From Bacteroidaceae bacterium (GTDB taxonomy: Bacteria > Bacteroidota > Bacteroidia > Bacteroidales > Bacteroidaceae): a stretch of 64,000 nucleotides of DNA. Positions 52,801 to 64,000 of this stretch are shown here, in pieces. Position 1 is the stretch's first letter. Each line of letters starts with the position of its first letter. Location of the stretch: assembly GCA_017524545.1 (NCBI GenBank), contig JAFXVN010000085.1:25084-89083 (forward strand), in the 5' to 3' direction. Position numbers and translations under genes: made by a program. The notes below the pieces were generated by a model. It was not told where the DNA came from, ran no database searches, and was given only the letters and a program-made list of their open reading frames with translations.

Positions 52801-55342
52801 CATAGCCGGAAGTGCTCTGTCCGCCAACCCAAGTGCGCTGACCCTGAATAGTGTACTGCGTGCAGCGGTTGTCGGTATGGTTGCGCGTGCCGTAGATGTA
52901 GAAGCGGTAGCAATGGGCGGTGTTGAGCTTGGTCAACTTGAAGGAACGCGCATCGCCATTGTCAATGAAGACATAGTCCTCAGTTGCTGTCTGGATGGCA
53001 AGGTCGCCAAGGTCGTTGGCCGAAGGACTGTTGTTGCCGCCGGCATTGATGCCGTTGGTGTAGGTCTGGTCAACCACAACGAACTTTGCGCCTGTCAAGG
53101 TGCCTTCACTATTCTTGATTGAAATCGTCTTGTTGGCAGAAATGGTGTTGCTGCTGCTGGAGCCTGACGAGATGTTGTTCCACTTGTTGCCATTAGCATC
53201 AGTTCCTGTTGTCTGACGGCCACGAGAGCTGTTGCTGGTCTCGCCGAAGTCGAAGTACATCTTCTGCGTAAGCGTGAGTTCCAGATTGGGACGTGCCTGC
53301 CCTGACACCTCTTCAATCTTCATGCAGTTGAGATAAACCATGCCGCCGCTGTACTTCTTGCTCATGGTGAGGTCGATGTTGCCGTTGCGGTCGGGGAAGA
53401 TGACGTCGCTGGTCAGGATGTTATTGTTGTTACCGTTGTAGCCGCCGTCGCCTATTGCGCTGCCCGACATTGCCATTTCGTCCTTCCAGCAGTTCTCGCC
53501 TGTCAGCTCGAAGTAGCCTGCCCTGTCTTCTGCCACGACACGCGAGCCGAAGAGATAGAAGCGATAGCCCTTATTCACGTCAAGGCCGCCGAAGTGGATA
53601 ACACTATAGTCCTGAGCACCTTCCATGTGGATATAGTCCTGAGTGGCTGTAGCAATGGCGAGGTCGCCAAGCAGAGCAGCAGAGGGAGACTCCAGTCCGC
53701 CGCCACCGCTCATGCCGTTGGTGTGGAAGTAGTTGCCGATAATCATGTAGCGAGCTGTGAGCTGCCCCTGTGCGTTGGTCAGGTTGTAGCTCTTCGGGTA
53801 CATCTTTTCGGTGGGCATGGCGTAGGCATTGGTCCAGTAGTGACCGTTGGCATCGGCACCAAGTGTCTGGTGTCCGCGACTGTCATTGTCTGTCTCGCCG
53901 AAGTCGATGTAATAGGTCTGGTCGCCACTGACAGCAGGAATATCTTCCCCTTGACCGTTTGTGTCGAACTCCTCAAGCTTGATGGTGCTGATGTGTCCGA
54001 AGGAGCAGGACGGTGCGGTGTTCTGCTTGAAGGTGAAATAGATGGTGCCGGAAGCGTCGGGCGACATATAGTCGCTGACCGAGACATTGCGGACGTTCTG
54101 ATTGATGCCGTCACCGCCGAGACCGGGGCCGCTGGTGTATTGCACCCAGTTCCACTCTGTCTTGCCCTTGAGCATGAGGACTGTAGAACGGTAGTTGCTG
54201 GCATCCGTTCGGGTGCCGAAGATATGGAAGCGGTACTTCTTTGTGCGGTCGAGGCGTTGGAACACGAGCATCGCCGTGCCGCTGTTCTCTGTGTACATGT
54301 AGTCTTGCGTCGCACTTGCCACAGCCATCTCGCCCAGATTCTCGGCGTAGGCAGAGGGGTCGTTCAGACCGCCGTTGTTGTAGCCGTTGGCATTAAAGGC
54401 GACGAGATTGTGGAGGGTGATGTCGGTTTTCGTGTTGTCGGCAGTGACAACGGCGCACGACGTTCCGGCTGCTATGCTGCTGGTACCGTCGCTCTGCGGA
54501 GCCATGTTGTTCCAGTAGTTGCCGTTCGCGTCGGCTCCGCTTGTGATGTCGCCGCGACTGCCCGACTTGCCGCGTTCGCCGAAGTCGAAGAGCATCTTGC
54601 GGGTCAGCGTATAGCCCAGGTCGGGACGAGTCACGCCGCTGTATTCCACAATCTTCTGCGCGTTGAGGTGCACCATGCCGCTCTTCGTCTTCTTGATGAT
54701 GGTCATTTCGATGCAGCCATTCTCATCGGGGAAGACGAGGCCTGACTCCTGCACATTGTTGTTATTGCCGTTGTAGCCGCCATCGCCAATGCCTTTGCCG
54801 CCCATCTTGTGGTCGCCCTGCCATTGGTTCAGACCACGGAAATGGAACGTCGCCTCGCGGCCCGTAGTGCCTGTGTCGGTGCGGCTGCCGAAGCTGTAGA
54901 ACTTGTAGCCCCTGTCCGGGTCGAGTCCCATGAAGCGGATGATGGCGTAGTCCTGACTGGCTTCGAGGAAAATGTAGTCCTGCGTGGCACTCTCGATGGC
55001 GAGGTCGCCAAGCAGGGAAGCCGAAGGATTCTGCAAACCGCCATTGCTGTAACCGTTGGTGGAGAAGCGCGTGGAGAGCTGCAAGCGGCAGTCGGTAGCT
55101 GTGCCTGCCGAAGTCACCATGTTGATTGTCTGGGGATAGGCCTTGTCGGGTGCGCCCGTTCCTTTGCCGTAGATGTTGTTCCAGTAATGTCCGTTGGCAT
55201 CTGCGCCCTCGGTCTTGTAGCCTTGGTTCGTCACGTTGTTCTGACCGTAGTCGATGTAGAAAGAACGCTCCTGAGTCTGTGCCTCAGCATTCAGCCCGCC
55301 AGCTAAGAGAGCGAGCACAAGCAATGTGGTTTTTGATTTCAT
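49820..55342 (-). CDS. Giant secreted protein: four FDFGE-type repeats, SGNH esterase, LamG and F5/8C domains
   Basis: An 1840-residue exported protein. Four repeats of about 220 residues start with SFYIDYGQ (27), MLFDFGE (250), YYIDFGE (476) and MYFDFGE (694); each has ADANGHYWNN-like, SATQDY, YRFY.FGSRT and GDGGYNGNNNN motifs. Next come a small beta domain, an SGNH hydrolase (ISVFGSSVANGQGA near 1097, IFGLSLGNEGI, and DTYHQNTAGH near 1269), a LamG-like domain (about 1300-1480), an F5/8C domain (about 1507-1650) and the terminal PVYNLSGQRL module. SGNH enzymes usually deacetylate glycans. Target unknown. Confidence 0.88.
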   Translation of the reverse strand: MKSKTTLLVLALLAGGLNAEAQTQERSFYIDYGQNNVTNQGYKTEGADANGHYWNNIYGKGTGAPDKAYPQTINMVTSAGTATDCRLQLSTRFSTNGYSNGGLQNPSASLLGDLAIESATQDYIFLEASQDYAIIRFMGLDPDRGYKFYSFGSRTDTGTTGREATFHFRGLNQWQGDHKMGGKGIGDGGYNGNNNNVQESGLVFPDENGCIEMTIIKKTKSGMVHLNAQKIVEYSGVTRPDLGYTLTRKMLFDFGERGKSGSRGDITSGADANGNYWNNMAPQSDGTSSIAAGTSCAVVTADNTKTDITLHNLVAFNANGYNNGGLNDPSAYAENLGEMAVASATQDYMYTENSGTAMLVFQRLDRTKKYRFHIFGTRTDASNYRSTVLMLKGKTEWNWVQYTSGPGLGGDGINQNVRNVSVSDYMSPDASGTIYFTFKQNTAPSCSFGHISTIKLEEFDTNGQGEDIPAVSGDQTYYIDFGETDNDSRGHQTLGADANGHYWTNAYAMPTEKMYPKSYNLTNAQGQLTARYMIIGNYFHTNGMSGGGGLESPSAALLGDLAIATATQDYIHMEGAQDYSVIHFGGLDVNKGYRFYLFGSRVVAEDRAGYFELTGENCWKDEMAMSGSAIGDGGYNGNNNNILTSDVIFPDRNGNIDLTMSKKYSGGMVYLNCMKIEEVSGQARPNLELTLTQKMYFDFGETSNSSRGRQTTGTDANGNKWNNISSGSSSSNTISANKTISIKNSEGTLTGAKFVVVDQTYTNGINAGGNNSPSANDLGDLAIQTATEDYVFIDNGDARSFKLTKLNTAHCYRFYIYGTRNHTDNRCTQYTIQGQRTWVGGQSTSGYDVGGYGYPGNLRNILMTDYIYPDRSGNIVITYQRIAGMAHISAMKIEEYEGGTRPAEPLEFSTLTLSGNPENVTFKSCGNNLYEAFARLNAGTFTLSGTDTDNEAVTLYDNGDGTFNLSGDDAFSVASDCVARITVNTSDNTVTVLPVTMNIRGNMGAGSPAIPYKADGVFEGEVTLQETASQQWVDKTMYFALNNNDSYAIKRLQGAATRYVLGEVEKGQSTENIYQNAGTYTITVDMKQMVYNISAPIDENRISVFGSSVANGQGATDYKGYRYLYGQQLIARHNEGRSDNAFYTSNVSIGGNTTTNLLNRYDDLIRDFGRYVIFGLSLGNEGIHGASNQQAVFNQWRDNMLTLINKVRADGKIPMVMNNYTRGDYNESDYSYVKQLNLLIHEWDVPSTNVLGAIDKGNGQWADGYVSDTYHQNTAGHAEFMYAMVPSLFDAIKAGKAQPVRDQSKSMTVEAGKTIYFEPEETVHPFTVTVRVKGTEGQLVCLTQSSGTQQAIVRVNANGTVTYTAPTGSTITSSTTINDGNWHNVTLTSYYAQRRTILYVDKTKAGEVGERLARIETVSVGDESNSREVSELSFWRSGMTPEEISAVCDGRMLKSSLEIYAPLGGKNDMANLAQSTNSLSYGKAEAKEYERAAVDVFFTPDEGSAGFSSGENYDKIVDGSTSTKWCLNGGEGNPVYAIFHASHPIYVTGYKISTANDNAQYTGRNPKSWTLYGSTTDSYPDKDDASWEVIASVTNDAKLQDVNYTTYTYTLSKETAKAYQSFKWVITERKGGGNGVIQVSEFRPTFKDALVEVDPVARPRVTVTDRAEQNGKYYGTYVATTDVDFSGSGVTAYAGQLMPGYVHLEPLTQAPKGTALVVTATTPDTYFLTRTADATLSVSNDLLGSDGNVVSDGSIYALAKADQEVGFFRVKQDTEVPKGKAYLVSTAGIKGYLFDDDETGINDMENGKGIIESPVYNLSGQRLARLVKGVNITQGKKILK

Positions 55343-55379
55343 AAAGGGTAAAATAATGTGTCCTGTAAATAATGTGCGG

Positions 55380-55387
55380 CAAAGATA
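55380..55387 (-). promoter_or_regulatory. -7 box for the 1840-aa protein gene
   Basis: Minus-strand TATCTTTG followed by CCGC, 38 nt before the ATG at 55342. Confidence 0.65.
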
Positions 55388-55476
55388 CGCCTATTTCCAA
55401 TAATATGCAAGCTTTTCGGAGGAAATATGGGAAGGCCAAAGCAAAACGGAGCCTGTTCCGTTTGGCAATTAGGTAC

Positions 55477-55518
55477 GCTTAGTAGGTCAATTAGACGTGC
55501 CTAATTGACCTACTAAGC
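55477..55518 (-). terminator. Perfect 18 bp hairpin after the GH18/macroglobulin gene
   Basis: Arms GCTTAGTAGGTCAATTAG (55477-55494) and its exact complement (55501-55518) with loop ACGTGC. It starts 17 bp past the stop of the gene ending at 55536. There is no T-run, so it may slow or protect transcripts rather than terminate by itself. The arms share CAATTAG / CTAATTG with the repeat at 1431-1496. Confidence 0.6.
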
Positions 55519-55535
55519 TGGGTGTGTTCTTCTGT

Positions 55536-62255
<6,720 letters not shown>

Positions 62256-62275
62256 TGAATCTTGAATTTATGTTT

Positions 62276-62440
62276 TGGGAGTTATAATGGGGAGTTATAA
62301 TAAGGAGTTATAATAAGGAGTTATAATGAGCCATTACTACTATTCGCTAAGAAAGTCAGGCTGCCAAAACATTCGGCCCTTCATAACTCCTCTTCATAAC
62401 TCCGCATTTTAACTCCTCTTCATAACTTCTCCTTAACTAT
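62276..62440. repeat. GGAGTTATAAT / ATAACTCC inverted tandem array
   Basis: Four tandem GGAGTTATAAT words (62278-62328) face four CTTCATAACTCC or TTAACTCC words (62379-62430) with a 50 bp centre. The two arrays can pair over about 50 nt. The element occupies the space between pepD and the GH18/A2M gene, both on the minus strand. It resembles 16649-16833. Confidence 0.75.
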
Positions 62441-62459
62441 AATTATGAACTGTGAACTC

Positions 62460-63911
62460 TTAAATCTCTTCCAGCAGTGCCTTGAGGAAAGGCCAGAACT
62501 TCGCTACTGAGGAGATGCTGCAGCGTTCGTCGGGCGTATGAGGGCTGCGCAGTGTGGGGCCGAAGCTCACGAGATCCATCTTGGGATAGACACCGCCGAT
62601 GATGCTGCACTCCAGTCCCGCATGGCAGACCTCCACCTTGGCTTCTTCATTAAAGAGCTTGCGATAGACTTCCACCATCTTCGCCGTGATGGGACTGTCG
62701 AAGTTGGGCTGCCAAGCACCATAGTGACCGCCGTACTCGACCTTCATGCCAGCCATCGAGAAGCAGCTCTCCTGCATCTCCTGAATGTACTCCATCATCG
62801 TCTCGCTGCTGGAGCGGGCCAGGATGAGGATGCTTGCCTCGCCGCCTCCGATATTGATGATGCCGAGGTTCGAACTGGTCTCGACAACAGAGGGGATGCT
62901 GGGGATGTAGCGGAGCACACCGTCGTGGCAGGCCATAATGGCATCGACGAGGTTGTCCTGAATCTCTTCCGGCACACGTCCGGCAGGCATTGCCGTGGTC
63001 TCGACGGACAGCGAGATGCCTTCTTCCACACCCCGGAACTCGTCGGTATAGACTTGCTGGCAATACTGGACAAGTTCGCAGAAGTCGTCGTAGTTCTCCA
63101 AAGGAACGGCCATCACCACGGTTGCCGTGCGAGGAATGGCATTGCGCATGTTGCCGCCCTGCCAAGAGCAGAGACGTGCCTCATCGTCGGCAATCGCCTG
63201 ACGCACGAAGCGAGCCATGAGCTTGTTGGCATTGGCACGACCTTCGTTGATTTCCAGTCCGCTGTGACCGCCGCGCAAACCTTTGAGCGACACCTTCACA
63301 GCAATGTCGCCCTCTTCGAGCGCCACTTCCTTGTACTGCATCGTAGCGCTGATGTTCACGCCGCCAGCCGAGCCGATGACGAACTCGCCCATCGTCTCGT
63401 TGTCGATGTTCAGCAGAATGTCACCCTTCAGGGTATCGGCAGCAAGATGATTCACGCCGTACATGCAGGTCTCTTCGTCGGCGGTAATGAGGGCCTCTAA
63501 CGGGCCGTGCTTAATGTCCGTGCTCTCCATGACCGCCATGATAGCTGCCACACCCATGCCGTCGTCGCTGCCCAGCGTGGTGCCTTTCGCCTTCACCCAA
63601 TCGCCGTCGATGTACGTCTCGATGGGGTCTGTCTCGAAGTTGTGCGTGCTCTCGTCCACCTTCTGCGGCACCATATCCATGTGAGCTTGCAATACTGCAC
63701 AGGGACGGCCTTCCTTGCCTGGCGTGGCAGGCTTCCGCATGACGATGTTCTCTGCATTGTCCTTGAAGGCTTCTATGCCGTGCTCCTTTGCCCATCCAAG
63801 CAGGAACTGCTGCACTTTTTCAAGATGTCCGCTTGGGCGCGGTACCTGCGTCAGGAGATAAAAGTTCTTCCAGATAATCTGGGGATCGAGGTCTTTAATA
63901 AGCTTTTCCAT
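62460..63911 (-). CDS. pepD: Aminoacyl-histidine dipeptidase (Xaa-His dipeptidase)
   Basis: The 483-residue cytosolic M20C peptidase cleaves dipeptides including those with C-terminal His. The metal-site residues are in VLQAHMDMVPQ, GTTLGSDDGMGVA, TADEETCMYG and the C-terminal SPHTPDERCSI; the lid domain has LRGGHSGLEINEGRANANKL. Length matches the family (about 485). The ATG lies 36 nt downstream of a promoter box, and the gene appears monocistronic, with the GTTATAAT array after its stop. Confidence 0.96.
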   Translation of the reverse strand: MEKLIKDLDPQIIWKNFYLLTQVPRPSGHLEKVQQFLLGWAKEHGIEAFKDNAENIVMRKPATPGKEGRPCAVLQAHMDMVPQKVDESTHNFETDPIETYIDGDWVKAKGTTLGSDDGMGVAAIMAVMESTDIKHGPLEALITADEETCMYGVNHLAADTLKGDILLNIDNETMGEFVIGSAGGVNISATMQYKEVALEEGDIAVKVSLKGLRGGHSGLEINEGRANANKLMARFVRQAIADDEARLCSWQGGNMRNAIPRTATVVMAVPLENYDDFCELVQYCQQVYTDEFRGVEEGISLSVETTAMPAGRVPEEIQDNLVDAIMACHDGVLRYIPSIPSVVETSSNLGIINIGGGEASILILARSSSETMMEYIQEMQESCFSMAGMKVEYGGHYGAWQPNFDSPITAKMVEVYRKLFNEEAKVEVCHAGLECSIIGGVYPKMDLVSFGPTLRSPHTPDERCSISSVAKFWPFLKALLEEI

Positions 63912-63946
63912 ATTCTTTTTTGTTTAATGTTAGCGATATTTGAGGT

Positions 63947-63954
63947 CAAAGTTA
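63947..63954 (-). promoter_or_regulatory. -7 box for pepD
   Basis: Minus-strand TAACTTTG, 36 nt upstream of the ATG. The rest of the window to 64000 is TTATGAATTATTAATTATG-type spacer repeat with no gene. Confidence 0.6.
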
Positions 63955-64000
63955 CGGAATTATTATGAATTATGAATTATTAATTATGAATTATTTAGTA

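Overview
The window is a chromosomal stretch of a Bacteroidales bacterium, most likely Prevotella or a close relative. Supporting signs are Bacteroidetes -7 promoter boxes (TAnnTTTG) in front of most units, a Rho with a long disordered insertion, a type III glutamine synthetase, a GT3-type glycogen synthase, PyrD/PyrK, cohesin- and dockerin-bearing secreted proteins, and secreted proteins ending in YNLxGQRL...GKK. No tRNA, rRNA, CRISPR array or complete insertion sequence was seen.

Layout. 0-7 kb: asnA, an ABC-F ATPase, rho, a DUF6359-like lipoprotein and a Wza-like export lipoprotein. 7-10 kb: a HAD-like phosphatase, a small membrane protein, an outer-membrane barrel and a secreted transglutaminase with a dockerin-like tail. 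10-14 kb: a minus-strand operon pyrK-pyrD-trmD-zeta-like kinase-69 aa partner, then an XRE regulator. 14-18 kb: holA, AMP nucleosidase, an HsdR-N-type protein and a DUF4112 membrane protein. 18.4-21.3 kb: an AT-richer, decaying restriction-modification island with an unknown 224 aa protein, an Mrr nuclease with a frameshifted N-terminus and a frameshifted Dcm tail, between near-identical 27 bp direct repeats. 21.5-25 kb: a cohesin/dockerin secreted protein and a two-domain DUF1080 lipoprotein. 25-35 kb: nif3 with its zinc-ribbon partner, aguA-aguB-glnN-HAD, and a GxGYxYP glycan-active protein. 35-41 kb: trmO, then glycogen synthase, alpha-glucan phosphorylase and a MATE pump. 41-46 kb: a NapC-like tetraheme cytochrome fused to a SUMF1 domain, followed by a Tat-exported Gfo/Idh/MocA oxidoreductase and a Tat-exported TIM-barrel protein. 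46-50 kb: yefM-yoeB, two small cohesin-type proteins, a J-domain protein and a PD-(D/E)XK nuclease. 50-62 kb: two giant secreted proteins, one of 1840 aa (four repeats of an FDFGE-type domain plus SGNH esterase, LamG and F5/8C) and one of 2239 aa (GH18 glycosidase fused to an alpha-2-macroglobulin). The window closes with pepD.

How the genes fit together. Much of the content is extracellular or periplasmic carbohydrate handling: GH18, SGNH esterase, GxGYxYP, DUF1080, and Gfo/Idh with a TIM-barrel protein, plus glycogen storage and turnover inside the cell. Agmatine catabolism sits directly upstream of glutamine synthetase and could supply it with ammonia. The 41.9-45.8 kb cluster may link periplasmic sugar oxidation to the quinone pool.

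The most striking non-gene feature is repeat content. A palindromic element of about 84-100 bp is found inside coding sequences, in frame, in the ABC-F, MATE, trmO and especially the GH18/alpha-2-macroglobulin gene, with related text in rho. Between genes lie four copies of a long palindrome whose arms vary from copy to copy but stay complementary within each copy, two copies of a triple-hairpin element, and tandem 8-11 bp spacer repeats.
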